From assembly GCA_963768765.1 (NCBI GenBank), contig CAVYJK010000005.1, positions 1-64,000 of the forward strand: 64,000 nt of DNA. Direction: 5' to 3'. Shown here piece after piece: positions 9,128-17,769 of this stretch. The position numbers were made by a program, and so were the translations under genes. The notes below the pieces were generated by a model. The model made no database searches and was not told where the DNA came from. It was given only the letters and a program-made list of their open reading frames with translations. The number at the start of each line of letters is the position of its first letter. The stretch's first letter is position 1. Source of the stretch: DASWLF01 sp963768765 (GTDB lineage Bacteria > Desulfobacterota > Desulfobaccia > Desulfobaccales > 0-14-0-80-60-11).

Positions 9128-9967
9128 TCAGGTACCGCCGGGGGCGCATTCCACCTTGGTGGGTTCCGCCAGGTGCTCCGCCTGGGTTTCGATGTCCTGC
9201 CGCAGCCGTTCATCCAGCGGTTTTTCGCCGTAGAACAGGGCCCCTTCGGTATAGGGCGAGCTCTTGAACCCGGTGTAGCTCTTCAAAGAGGCCCGGTGAA
9301 AGCCGGCTTTGAGCATCAGGGCCAGGAAATCCTTTCCTGGCATGGCCCCGCCGATTCACTGGTACCAGTTGGACATCTTGTCGGCCAGGTCCGGAGGCAA
9401 TTCCGAGGTCAGGATCATGTCGGCCACCAGGAAGCGGCCCCCGGGTTTCAGCACCCGGTAGGCTTCCCGCAGGGCCTTTTCCTTGTTCAGGGTCAGGTTG
9501 AGGACACCGTTGGAGATGATGACCTCGAAGTCGTGGTCCGGAAAGGGCAGGGATTCCGCGTCCCCCACCTGAAAGCTGACGTTGGGAAGACCAAGGCGCT
9601 CCAGGTTGGCCCTGGCCTTGGCAATCATCTCTGCGGTGACGTCGAGGCCCACGACCCGTCCTCCCGGACCCGTCATCCGGGCGGCCACCAGGGAATCCAC
9701 CCCCGCGCCGCAGCCGAGGTCCAGGACGGCTTCCCCCGGATGGATGGGCCCCAGGCTGAAGGGATTGCCCACCCCGCAAAAGGACGCCAGGACCTCCTCC
9801 GGGATTTTTGCCAGGATATCCGCGGGGTATCCCTGCAGCCGCATGGCTTCCTGGCCGGTGGGGTACTGAAAGCAGCACCCGGCGCCGGCCGCGGCCACCT
9901 GGGCGTATTTGCCCCTGATCCCTTCCCGGATACTGCGCCTGTCGCCTTCCGTCAGTTCCCCTTTCAT
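9128..9967 (-). CDS. ArsM-like SAM methyltransferase, candidate selenoprotein (in-frame TGA at 9356-9358)
   Basis: The class I methyltransferase core is clear: VLDLGCGAGVDS (SAM loop), VGLDVTAEMI, DAESLPFPDHDFEVIISN and RVLKPGGRFLVAD. With GAGCCFQYPTG and SNWY-x-IGGAMPGKDF it resembles arsenite methyltransferases. The x is TGA, exactly where relatives carry the arsenic-binding Cys of the C-[IV]-x-GA motif. Reading continues in frame for 75 codons to 9128, giving 279 residues. A perfect hairpin follows the TGA (separate entry). Another usual Cys, in the SNCV motif, is Gly here. The ATG at 9965-9967 lies 22 bp after the flavin reductase stop. If the TGA were a real stop, the C-terminal quarter would be lost. 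Activity on arsenic is inference. Confidence 0.8.
9321..9341 (-). promoter_or_regulatory. Candidate bacterial SECIS hairpin
   Basis: On the transcript, 14 bases after the UGA, the arms GCCAGGAAA and TTTCCTGGC pair perfectly over 9 bp around a GGA loop. The loop begins 24 bases after the UGA and has G in its first two positions. This fits the general bacterial SECIS rule: a stem-loop 16-37 bases downstream with G early in the loop. SelB and SelA genes are not in this window. Confidence 0.7.
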
Positions 9968-9989
9968 ATCAGGCTCCCGGTTCCTCCCC

Positions 9990-10559
9990 TCAGCCGATGT
10001 CCTTACCGATGGCGAAGGCCTGGCCCAGGTACTTGCCGATGCCGTGGTAGGTGCGGATTTCCGGACCAAAGATGATGGGCCGCACCTTTTCGATGTCGGG
10101 AAAGCCCTTGTCCCCCAGGACGCTTTCGTCCGCCTTGACGTCCAGGATTTCCCCGATGAACTGGGTGTGCAGGCCGATCTCGATGGTGTGGAGCAGCTTG
10201 CACTCCAGGACCAGGGGAAATTCCGCCACAAAAGGCGCGTCCACCAGGGTGCTGGCCACCGGGGTGAGGCGGGCGGCGGCGAACTTGTTGACCTCCCGTC
10301 CCGTGGCCATGCCGAAATAATCGGCTTCTCTCACGTGGGCCTCCGAAGGCACGCTGATGGTGAAGGCCTGGCGCTCCACGAGGTTGCCGTAAGAATAAGT
10401 GGCCTTGCGCAAAGACACCGCCAGGCACGGCGGTTTGGAGCAGCAGATGGAGCCCCAGGCCGCGGTCATGACGTTGGGTTTGCCGTTTTTATCGTAGGTC
10501 CCCACCACCCACACCGGGGTGGGGAAAGCCAGGGTCCTGGGGCCGATGGATTTCTTCAT
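9990..10559 (-). CDS. Flavin reductase family protein
   Basis: A 189-residue FMN-binding split-barrel protein of the flavin reductase (DIM6/NTAB) family. It shows TPVWVVGTYDKNGKPNVMTAAW at the N terminus, PPCLAVSLRKATYSYGNL, FTISVPS and the GREVNKFAAARL segment. The ATG follows a strong GGAGGACGATC site; the open frame continues 61 codons upstream without similarity. It is the first gene of a pair with the ArsM-like methyltransferase and could supply reduced flavin, but the partner is unknown. Confidence 0.88.
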   Translation of the reverse strand: MKKSIGPRTLAFPTPVWVVGTYDKNGKPNVMTAAWGSICCSKPPCLAVSLRKATYSYGNLVERQAFTISVPSEAHVREADYFGMATGREVNKFAAARLTPVASTLVDAPFVAEFPLVLECKLLHTIEIGLHTQFIGEILDVKADESVLGDKGFPDIEKVRPIIFGPEIRTYHGIGKYLGQAFAIGKDIG

Positions 10560-10749
10560 GATCGTCCTCCTCTGCCTGGATTTTAAGTCGCGTGGGGGAA
10601 AATGCAATGGCGGTGGCAGGATATTCAGTCTGAGTGATAGGTTGGTTACCAGGTGCAAGGGCGAGTTTAATACTAATTTTACTTCAAAGATAGAGCAATA
10701 ATGGAGCTGATTATTGACCAGCTCGCAAATGATTGACAGCAACTCAGTA

Positions 10750-11391
10750 TTAGGCCGACTTTCTGGCGGAGATGGCTACGAAACCGCCTTCGCCACGACC
10801 TTTTCTTACCGGTTCCAGGCTGGTTATGCCTTGCAAATCTTTAAAAATGGTTTGGCAGGTCTCCACCGCCTTATAGGCTAATTTCTCCAGCCATCCCACT
10901 GCCTGGCTGACCGAATAAAAACGGGCCTGGCGGTAAAACTCGCTCTCAGGTTTATGCGCCTCATAAGATCGCCCCAAAGGACTGTCTTTATCTATCATGC
11001 CGATGATGATTTGCCCGCCGGGTTTAAGAACCCTGGTCGCTTCTACCAGCGACAGGAAAGGGTCTCGAAGAAAGCAAATAACGGTGACCATCACCACCAG
11101 ACCAAATGAATCGCGCCGAAACGGCAAGGCTTCCGCAACGGCCCTAAAAACCTTTATGCCGCGTCTCCGGGCTAGCTTTGCCATGGATTCTGCCGGTTCC
11201 ACTCCCACGTCAATTCCCAGGGGAACCGCGAACCTTCCCGTGCCCACCCCGATTTCCAGACCTCTGACTTGCGGAGCCAGGAATTTCTTTAACGCCAGGA
11301 TTTCGGACTCGTATACAAGAGGGTAGCGGTCAAACCAGGCATCGTATTTTTCAGCTAATTCTTCAAAGACCAGAATGGCTTTATCATCCAT
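10750..11391 (-). CDS. Class I SAM-dependent methyltransferase, substrate unknown
   Basis: A 213-residue protein with the Methyltransf_11 pattern: LEIGVGTGRFAVPLG (SAM loop), VGVEPAESMAKLA, AEALPFRRDSFGLVVMV and TRVLKPGGQIIIGM. It has no accessory domain. The ATG follows AGGTGAGC. It lies between the HdrD-like gene and the flavin reductase on the same strand, but an upstream terminator and a gap of about 190 bp suggest separate transcription. No specific substrate can be assigned. Confidence 0.82.
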   Translation of the reverse strand: MDDKAILVFEELAEKYDAWFDRYPLVYESEILALKKFLAPQVRGLEIGVGTGRFAVPLGIDVGVEPAESMAKLARRRGIKVFRAVAEALPFRRDSFGLVVMVTVICFLRDPFLSLVEATRVLKPGGQIIIGMIDKDSPLGRSYEAHKPESEFYRQARFYSVSQAVGWLEKLAYKAVETCQTIFKDLQGITSLEPVRKGRGEGGFVAISARKSA

Positions 11392-11527
11392 GTGCTCACC
11401 TGAGTTCAGAAAAACGTGCCTCCATGGGATACGGATGCAAGGCATGAGGCGATAGATTCGCTCGTCGTCATAAAAGTGGACCAGGTTCTCAGCCCCTCAC
11501 CCCTGCATCCCTTCCCGCCGGGCCACT

Positions 11528-11564
11528 AAAAAGACAAGCCTGGCAAACCGAGGTTCGCCAGGCT
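11528..11564 (-). terminator. Rho-independent terminator of the HdrD-like gene
   Basis: Arms AGCCTGGC / GCCAGGCT (11537-11544 and 11557-11564), extended by an inner AACC/GGTT pairing, form a long stem. On the minus strand it is followed by TTGTCTTTTT. It lies just beyond the HdrD-like stop at 11606. Confidence 0.82.
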
Positions 11565-11605
11565 CTAAAGATTAAAAGAAGCTCCGGGTTATGGTGATCC
11601 TAGGC

Positions 11606-12950
11606 TTATTCTTCCGTTTCCAACTCGATGCCGTCCCGCTCGAACTGGGCGTCCCGCGTCGGCGTGGGCCTTCGCCTGCTCTTCCTCGCTCCAGGGCTCG
11701 TAGTCCAGGCACAGGGATACCAGTTCCCACAGGTACATGGTCTCTTTGTAGTTGCCCATGTCGTGGACCTTGGGGAGGCCCTTCATGATCTGGTCCCGGC
11801 AGTTGTGGCAGGGGGCGATGACCAGCTCGGCGCCGGTGGCCTTGATCTGGTCGGCCTTCATCTTGCCGTAGGCCAGGCGCTCGTCGTCGTAGGGCATGGC
11901 CCAGGCGCCGCCGCCGGCGCCGCAGCACAGGTTGTTCAGCGGATCGTCGCACATTTCCCGATAGAGGCCGGGGTCGATGCACTGCTGGGAGATCCAGCGG
12001 CTCTTCTCGCCGTTGTGGGTTCGTCCCAAAGACCATCTGGGACTTGCGCACGTAGTTGCAGGGATCGTGCACCGTGTAGGGATGGTGAATACTTGGCGGT
12101 ATTGAGCTTGATCCTGCCGGATTTGATGTACTCCTCCAGCAGGTCCATGACGCTGACCACCTTGAATTCGTCGTAAACTTCCGGAAACCAATTTTTGAAC
12201 CCGACCCGGGTTGCATAGTAGGCGTGCCCTCATTCGGGGTACAAGATGGTTTTGGCCTTGACTCGTCGGGCGTTCTCGATGATGCGGCGCCACCTGCTCC
12301 TTCCAGGCCTCGTCGTCGCCGGAGAACAGGCCCCAGTTGACCCCTTCCCAGTTGGTGGAGGACACGGTCCAGTCTTCCTTGGCGGCGTAGAAGATGCGCC
12401 ACCAGAACTTCATGTCGTCCGGCTCGCCGAAGGGCTCCTTGGAGTTGACGGTGACGATGATGTTGGCCCCTTCCTTGTCCACCGGCACGTAGAAACCGGG
12501 GCAGGGCTGCTCTTCGTCGTTTTCCATCTCCACGCCCAGCTCCGCCAGCAGGAAGAGGAAGTCGTCCCGGGGAATCCCGAGGTTGTTGCCCCGCTCCAGA
12601 TTCATCATGGTGCCCTTGTGGATGGGGCCGGGGACCTTGCCCCGCTCCCGGGCGGTGCGGCAGGCCCGGAAGGTCCGCATCAACTGGATGCCCATGGGGC
12701 ACTGGTACTGGCAGCGGCCGCACAGGGTGCAGACCCAGGGCCACTTGGAATCGATGACCTCCTGCTCCATGCCAAAGACGATGGCCCGGATCGCCTTGCG
12801 GGAATCCCAGCCCGGGACCAATCCGGTGGCGGGGCAGCCTCCGGCGCAGGTGCCACAGGTATAACAGCGGTCCGCCAGTTCGGGGGCAATGTTCCCGATC
12901 TTGCGATGCTTCCTGTCTACCTTTACCTCGTGAACGGCCTCTTCTGCCAT
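11606..12950 (-). CDS. HdrD/TmcB-like (Fe-S) protein with CCG domain; four apparent indels and an in-frame TGA
   Basis: The N-terminal half has two [4Fe-4S] motifs, CYTCGTCAGGCP and CTLCGRCQYQCP. The C-terminal half is a CCG (heterodisulfide-reductase-related) domain: PE-x-GHAY, HDPCNYVRK, NLCCGAGGG and PCHNCRDQI. The x is TGA (12230-12232) where relatives have Cys. The frame is also broken by single extra bases near 12290, 12088, 12024 and 11655. Removing all four gives a continuous 446-residue protein ending ETEE at the stop 11606. Such proteins pass electrons between menaquinone or thiol/disulfide couples and cytoplasmic partners; the partner is unknown. Either the local sequence is poor or the gene is decaying, and the TGA may be Sec. 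ATG start, 12948-12950. Confidence 0.8.
12198..12212 (-). promoter_or_regulatory. Candidate SECIS-like hairpin in the HdrD-like gene
   Basis: After the UGA at 12230-12232 the transcript can form a 6-bp stem, AACCCG with CGGGTT, around a GGT loop. The loop starts 24 bases downstream, the same offset as in the ArsM-like gene. The stem is short and the surrounding gene carries indels, so this is weaker evidence than the 9321 hairpin. Confidence 0.45.
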
Positions 12951-13084
12951 GTTTCCTCCAATATCAAAATAATTGTGGTTCTTGAGAATTTATCTCCGCC
13001 GTAGGCCGATGCCGGCACTAATCTGTCGCCGACTCGCCGCCCAAATTCTTAACTTCCTGACTTTACTGATGTTATGCGTTGCAT

Positions 13085-13148
13085 TGTGAAAACTGAACCT
13101 AGTTATATATATATAAAATTTTCACCAAAAAACCAAGAATTTTTGGTT
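13085..13148. promoter_or_regulatory. AT-rich inverted-repeat region upstream of the HdrD-like gene
   Basis: The 12951-13541 gap between divergent genes contains a striking AT block with alternating TATATATATATA (13103-13114). It is flanked by GTGAAAA and TTTTCAC inverted copies and followed by AACCAA/TTGGTT arms at 13131-13148. This is probably the promoter or operator region of the minus-strand gene. No assignable regulator site was recognised. The remainder of the gap holds the repeat at 13420. Confidence 0.4.
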
Positions 13149-13419
13149 GACCATCTTCGATTATAGGTCCGCCGGCCACCATGTCAAGGGAAAATACTAT
13201 TTTTCACATGAAGCCCCGGGTAGGGAATAATGGTCCCGGGAAGAACCCGGTCACCCGGAGCCCGGGGGGGACTTTTAGACCCCGCGGCATTATGATACCC
13301 GCGCCGCCGCCATTGTGCTATCTTTAAAACAGTTTTCGGTTTTCGAAAAATTGATTATGGACGCCATAGCGCGCCTCGAATCGATTTTTTCCAACCAGCT
13401 ATCTTAAAACGATTTTTTC

Positions 13420-13491
13420 TGTCATCCTGAACGCAGTGAAGGATCTCAACTGCCTGAAACGATGAGATTCTTCGCCACGCTCAGAATGACA
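13420..13491. repeat. TGTCAT...ATGACA palindromic repeat, copy 1
   Basis: It begins TGTCATCCTGAACGCAGTGA and ends CACGCTCAGAATGACA. The two halves pair as an imperfect long hairpin with GGATCTCA / TGAGATTC near the apex. Relatives lie at 49090, 55239 and 60183. It sits 50 bp before the ALDH-like gene. Confidence 0.8.
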
Positions 13492-13541
13492 TTTCAGGGG
13501 GAATTGGGTTTTGAAACAGCCTCTAAAGGTGGCATTGGATT

Positions 13542-14726
13542 ATGACTCGAGAGATTGGGGCGCGCCTTCAAGTGCTTAAAGAGCTGGGCGCCCGGCTGGC
13601 GGCCCATAGGTCCGACCTGGTGGCGGCCGAGGCCGAAGACCTGGGCGCGCCCTCAACCATCGCGGCCCTGGAAGTGGACCTGGCGGTGGAGCATCTCAAA
13701 ACCATGGAAGCGGAAGTGGCCTATGTGGAAGGAAAATCCCCCTACGGCACGGTGGCGGCCATCTTCCCCTACGACGCGCCCCCCATCATGCTGGCCCGGG
13801 TGGGCGGCGCCGCGGTTCTGGGTGGCAACCGCTTCCTCTTCAGCTGCTCCTCCCAGACCCCCCGCACCGCCCGCATTTTACAGGAGGTGGTGGCGCCTTT
13901 CCCCCAAATCCAGGCGGTGACCGGCCTGGACAACCGCGTCTTCGGAGAAGATTGCGTCCGCGACCCCCAGGTAAGGGTGCTTTTCATCTCCGGCGGCGGC
14001 GAGGTGGGTGAGGTCTACGCCCGGCAGGCCCAGGCCTTCGACAAGCTCTTCTTCGCCGGTCCCAGCGGTCTGCCGCCCGTCATCTTGTTTCGGGACGCGC
14101 CTCTTAAAGCCGCAGTGCGCTTCGTGGTGCGCCGGGCCTTCATCAACGGCGGCCAGTATTGCACCACCCTGAAGCGAGCCTACATTCACCGGGAAATCTA
14201 TGAACCGGCCAAAGAACTCATTATTCAGCAGGTGAAGGAGATCCAGGTGGGCGACCCCCGGGACCCCGGGACCTGGATCGGCCCCCTCAAGGTGGAGCGC
14301 ACCCGCAAACTCCTGGACCGGGCCCTGGCGGCGCTTACCGACCCCCGCTTCCTGGTCCCGTTCCACCGGGACGGCGAATGGCAGGGGCCCTTCCTGGTGG
14401 AAACCGCCGAACCGCCGGACCTGGAACTCTTCGGCCCCTTCCTGGCCCTGGTCCGCGCAGAAAGCGATGCCGCCGCGGTGGAGACGGTGCTTAAAAGCCG
14501 CTACCCCTTCCTGGTGACCTGGTTCGGTTCTCCACCTCCAGGCGCTAAAGATGCCCTTACAAAAAACTTCGGCATGGTGTACGACAACCCCGACTTTCTC
14601 TTCACCCCGCTCCGCCTGCCCTTCGGCGGCAAAGGTGCCAGCGGCTGGATTATCGAAAACGTGCGCGGCCAACTAACTAAACGGGACGGCGCCTTCATCT
14701 ATAGCGCCGAGCTGGTCAGAGGATGA
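13542..14726 (+). CDS. Short aldehyde-dehydrogenase-superfamily protein
   Basis: The protein has 394 residues against 460-500 for typical ALDHs, apparently lacking the N-terminal part of the NAD domain. Landmarks are AAIFPYDAPPIMLARVGGAAVLGGN, FAGPSG, the catalytic-Cys loop GGQYCTTLKR, a GPFLALVRAES segment and LPFGGKGASGW. Where ALDHs carry ELGG with the general-base Glu, this protein has SGLPPV, so hydrolytic aldehyde oxidation may be impaired. An acylating, reductive or divergent role is possible (inference). It stands alone, with hairpin repeats on both sides. Confidence 0.75.
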   Translation: MTREIGARLQVLKELGARLAAHRSDLVAAEAEDLGAPSTIAALEVDLAVEHLKTMEAEVAYVEGKSPYGTVAAIFPYDAPPIMLARVGGAAVLGGNRFLFSCSSQTPRTARILQEVVAPFPQIQAVTGLDNRVFGEDCVRDPQVRVLFISGGGEVGEVYARQAQAFDKLFFAGPSGLPPVILFRDAPLKAAVRFVVRRAFINGGQYCTTLKRAYIHREIYEPAKELIIQQVKEIQVGDPRDPGTWIGPLKVERTRKLLDRALAALTDPRFLVPFHRDGEWQGPFLVETAEPPDLELFGPFLALVRAESDAAAVETVLKSRYPFLVTWFGSPPPGAKDALTKNFGMVYDNPDFLFTPLRLPFGGKGASGWIIENVRGQLTKRDGAFIYSAELVRG

Positions 14727-14738
14727 GTGGGAGAGTAT

Positions 14739-14919
14739 TTGGGGGAGGGCCGGGGGAATTTTTTGTAAGGGATTTCCCCGCCCTTCTCCAATCCCCCTCC
14801 CAGCCCCCTGTAATGGCTGGCCCGGGAAGTCGGGCTGCAGCCCGCCTTCCCGGCCAGAAACTTAAGGGATTGGGGGTGGGGAGGGGGTAAGGGCTTGCTG
14901 CCCTTAGCCCCTCCCCCAA
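14739..14919. repeat. Three-hairpin composite palindrome, second copy
   Basis: It has the same architecture as 8892-9079. Hairpin one spans 14739-14790, hairpin two 14817-14856 (CTGGCC and GGCCAG outer arms, CGGGCTGCAGCCCG core) and hairpin three about 14878-14917. They are joined by C-rich and G-rich linkers that mirror each other. It fills the gap between the ALDH-like gene and nfi and reaches almost to the nfi start codon. Confidence 0.8.
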
Positions 14920-14927
14920 AATAACAT

Positions 14928-15650
14928 ATGTCCAAACCTTATTTCGATTCCTGGCCCAGGACCTATCAGGAGGCGGTGGCGCAGCAGGAGGAGTGGCGCG
15001 GCAGGGTGAGGCTGATGCCCTTGCCCCGGCCGCCCCGGTTGGTGGGGGGCGCGGATGCCATCTGCGACCGGGAGGACCGCCAAATCTTCGGGGCCATCGC
15101 GGTCTATACCTATCCCGATTTAGAGTTGGTGGAAGAAGTGTGGGCGGCGGGAGAGGTCCCTTTCCCGTATCGCACCGGCTTGCTCAGTTTTCGGGAGATC
15201 CCCATCCTGGCCGAGGCTTTTCGGAAGCTGAAGAATCCGCCGGAGGTGCTGCTGGTGGACGGCCAGGGGATTGCCCACCCCCGGGGCTTGGGGTTGGCTT
15301 CGCATCTGGGGCTGGTGCTGGATATTCCGACGGTGGGTCTGGCGAAGAGCCGACTGGTAGGAGCAGGGCCGGAACCCGGTTGGGCGGCCGGCTCAGCCAG
15401 TCCGCTAAGCTACCAGGGTAAAGTAGTGGGGCTGATTCTGCGAACCATAAACGGCAGGAAGCCGCTCTATCTCTCCCCCGGCCACCGCATTACCCTTGCC
15501 GAGTGCCGGGAGATCGGGCTGGGTTGTGTCACGAAGTACCGGATTCCCCTGCCCCTGAGACAGGCCGACCTCCTGAGCCGGCGTCTGAAGGCCGCGGCCC
15601 CTGGTCAGGCCACCAAATCTGGCCAGACCGGGCTTGAGAGGCCGCGCTGA
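14928..15650 (+). CDS. nfi: Endonuclease V (deoxyinosine 3' endonuclease)
   Basis: Nfi nicks DNA one base 3' of deoxyinosine, starting repair of deaminated adenine. The 240-residue protein shows VGGADAICD (metal Asp), PYRTGLLSFREIP (wedge Tyr and catalytic Glu), LLVDGQGIAHPRGLGLASHLG (second Asp) and TVGLAKSRL. All catalytic residues are retained. The ATG abuts the composite palindrome and has no good ribosome site, so translation may be weak or start elsewhere. The last 40 or so codons overlap an opposite-strand frame. Confidence 0.93.
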   Translation: MSKPYFDSWPRTYQEAVAQQEEWRGRVRLMPLPRPPRLVGGADAICDREDRQIFGAIAVYTYPDLELVEEVWAAGEVPFPYRTGLLSFREIPILAEAFRKLKNPPEVLLVDGQGIAHPRGLGLASHLGLVLDIPTVGLAKSRLVGAGPEPGWAAGSASPLSYQGKVVGLILRTINGRKPLYLSPGHRITLAECREIGLGCVTKYRIPLPLRQADLLSRRLKAAAPGQATKSGQTGLERPR

Positions 15651-15804
15651 ACAGCCGCTCCCGGTACAACGGGCAGATGTGATACTGGCAGTTGCCGCAC
15701 TGTTGCCTCTGGGAGTCCCACTCCCACCAGAGGCAATTCTCACATACGCCGTTGATGTCCTGGTTCAGGCAGATTCGTCCCGCATCCCCGAAGTTAACCA
15801 TTCC
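15529..15804 (-). CDS. Possible small Cys-rich protein
   Basis: From the ATG at 15804 the frame encodes 91 residues with a CxxC-x11-CxxC-x4-C array (VCENC, CGNCQYHIC) near residues 20-45, suggesting metal binding. A GGGAGA-like site precedes it. The frame stays open upstream to 15996. It follows the flavin reductase at 16006 in the same direction. Its last 122 bases are antisense to nfi, so the true end is doubtful. No family recognised. Confidence 0.4.
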   Translation of the reverse strand, partial: GMVNFGDAGRICLNQDINGVCENCLWWEWDSQRQQCGNCQYHICPLYRERLFSAASQARSGQIWWPDQGPRPSDAGSGGRPVSGAGESGTS

Positions 15805-16005
15805 CCGAATCTCCCCCGCCCCCGAGCCCTGGAACAAATAATTTCTATATTCCAGGGTATTGATTCGGTATTGATTCTTCTTAAAGCAAAAAATCGGCCA
15901 AGTCAAACTTTTTCTTGAGGCGGGGCGCAGGGTGCTACCGGGGATTTCCAGCTCTCTGAGGTAGGAACTTCGAAAAATGGTAATTGGCCTGGCCACTTCC
16001 CCTGG

Positions 16006-16464
16006 CTAAAAAAAGTCGCTCTTTTTAAAGACCAGGGGCTGGGCCAGGGGGTGCAGGATCTTGGCGTCCACCACCTCCCCCACGAACAGGGTGTGGTCCC
16101 CGGCCGGAAAGGTGTTCACCAATTTTAGGTCCAGGTAGGCGTAAGCCTGGGGCAGGATGGGGGCTCCGGTGACCGCGGTGATATATTCCAGGCCGGCGAA
16201 TTTGTCCACCTTGCGGCCGCTCTTGTAGCCGAAACGCTTGCCCAGGTCCACCTGGGCGCTGGTCAGGACGTTGATGGCGAAGATGCCGCTGTCCTTGATA
16301 AGCCGGTGGGAGTAGCGGGGCGGGGCGATGGACACCATGACCAGGAGCGGGTTGAGGGACACCTGGGAGACCCAGGCGGCGGTCATGCCGTTCACCTGAT
16401 CGTCCAACCGGGTGGTAACCACGTAAACTCCGTGCACCAGGGCCGCAAAGGCTACTTCTTGCAT
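16006..16464 (-). CDS. Flavin reductase family protein (FMN-binding split barrel)
   Basis: A 152-residue DIM6/NTAB-type protein with VVTTRLDDQVNGMTAAWVSQVS, PRYSHRLIKDSGIFAINVL and GKRFGYKSGRKVDKF, ending with a GDHTLFVGEVVDA strand. It is shorter than and distinct from the paralogue at 9990. Start ATG with GGGGAGA upstream. It is adjacent to two small Cys-rich frames and downstream of thiL, probably one transcript. The substrate or redox partner is unknown. Confidence 0.85.
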   Translation of the reverse strand: MQEVAFAALVHGVYVVTTRLDDQVNGMTAAWVSQVSLNPLLVMVSIAPPRYSHRLIKDSGIFAINVLTSAQVDLGKRFGYKSGRKVDKFAGLEYITAVTGAPILPQAYAYLDLKLVNTFPAGDHTLFVGEVVDAKILHPLAQPLVFKKSDFF

Positions 16465-16481
16465 TCCGAGTCTCCCCTAAA

Positions 16482-16676
16482 CTAGGGCGCGGCGCCTGCC
16501 GCCCCCTCCCTCTCGTCCGTGGCCGTCGGCTGGCCGCCCGCCGCGGCCCATTCGGCGCAGACCCAAAACCTGCCGACCCCCTGGCCCAGGCGCTGGCAAA
16601 ACCCTTTATATTTATAGGACCAAAACCGGCAGGTGTGGCAGACCTTCAGTGGTCGTTCCTGGTTTTCTAAAGGCAT
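16482..16676 (-). CDS. Small Cys-rich protein, unknown
   Basis: About 64 residues with VCHTCRFW, GFCQRL and WVCAEW, a CxxC...C...C arrangement typical of small zinc or iron sites, and a low-complexity Ala/Gly tail. AAGGAG lies upstream; either TTG 16682 or ATG 16676 could start it. It sits between thiL and the flavin reductase on the same strand. No family recognised. Confidence 0.55.
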   Translation of the reverse strand: MPLENQERPLKVCHTCRFWSYKYKGFCQRLGQGVGRFWVCAEWAAAGGQPTATDEREGAAGAAP

Positions 16677-16736
16677 GGGCAAGGGGTCTCCTTTGGGTCG
16701 ATTTTGGCCTGGTTAAGGGGCTCTGCCAACTCCATG

Positions 16737-17769
16737 TTAAATTTCTTCCGCTTCCAGGTCAAGCCGGAAATGGTCGTAGCCTCTGCCGGAGATGTCCAAC
16801 TCCCCCTCCTCGGTGACCAGCAGCACGTTTTGCCCGGCCACCATTTCCCCCAGGGCTTGGGGGCGCGGCAGGCCCGCCTGGGAAAAAGCCCGGCCCAGGG
16901 CCTCAGCCTTCTGGGGCGGGGAGGTGAAGAGGAGCTGGTAATCTTCGCCCCCGGTGAGCGCCAGCATGAGCGGGTCTCGGCCCAGCAGGGCGGCCGCGGC
17001 CTCAAGGCCTGGGGCAACGGGCACCGCGGCGCCCTTGATCCGGGCTCCGGCGCCGCTGGCCAGGCAGATATGGTAGAGATCGGTGGCCACCCCGTCGGAG
17101 AGGTCGATCAGGGCCGTGGCCAACCCCTCCCGGGCCAGCAGCCGCCCGGCCTGCAGTTGGGGCCGGGGGGCCAGGTGAGCCTCGATTAACGCCGCCTTCA
17201 GCTCCGGGTCCATGGTAAGTCCCACTTTTCAGGACCTCCAGGCCCGCCGCGGCTTCCCCCAGGGCCCCGGTGACATAGACCAGGTCGCCCACCCGGGCCC
17301 CGGAGCGGCGCAGCATCTGGGACCCCGGCACCACCCCGGTGAGGGTGATGGTGAGGGTCAGGCCACCGGGGGAGGCCACCGTGTCCCCGCCGATGATGGC
17401 CACCCCGTACTCCCGGGCGGCCCGGGCCAGGCCGTCGCCCAGGGTGAGGGCCCCGGCCCGGTCCCGCCGAGGCGGCCACCCCAGGGAGAAGAGCGCGTGG
17501 CGGGGTTCGCCCCCCATGGCCGCGATGTCGCTCAGGTTCACCGCCAGGGCCTTCCAGCCCAGCTTCATAAGGGGCGTGTAGGAAAGATCGAAGTGGACCC
17601 CCTCCACCAGGGTGTCCACGGTCCACAGGAGGTAGTCGGGGCCATCCAGGCTGACGGCGGCGCAGTCGTCGCCGATCCCCAGGATGACCTCCGGGGGAGG
17701 CGGCCCGAACCGCCGGTTCAAGGCGGCGATCAACGCCGCCTCCGTGAGTGCCGGGCCCCTGGTCTTCAA
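16737..17769 (-). CDS. thiL: Thiamine-monophosphate kinase, with one apparent indel
   Basis: ThiL phosphorylates thiamine phosphate to the diphosphate cofactor. Motifs in order are GIGDDCAAV, WTVDTLVEGVHF, NLSDIAAMGG, IIGGDT, DLSDGVATDL and TGGEDYQLLF. The frame shifts near 17222 in a GGG run; one base fewer gives a continuous 343-residue protein, the normal length, so this is probably a sequencing error. The apparent start is TTG (17767-17769) preceded by GGGGGTG. No TPP riboswitch was found upstream. Confidence 0.93.
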
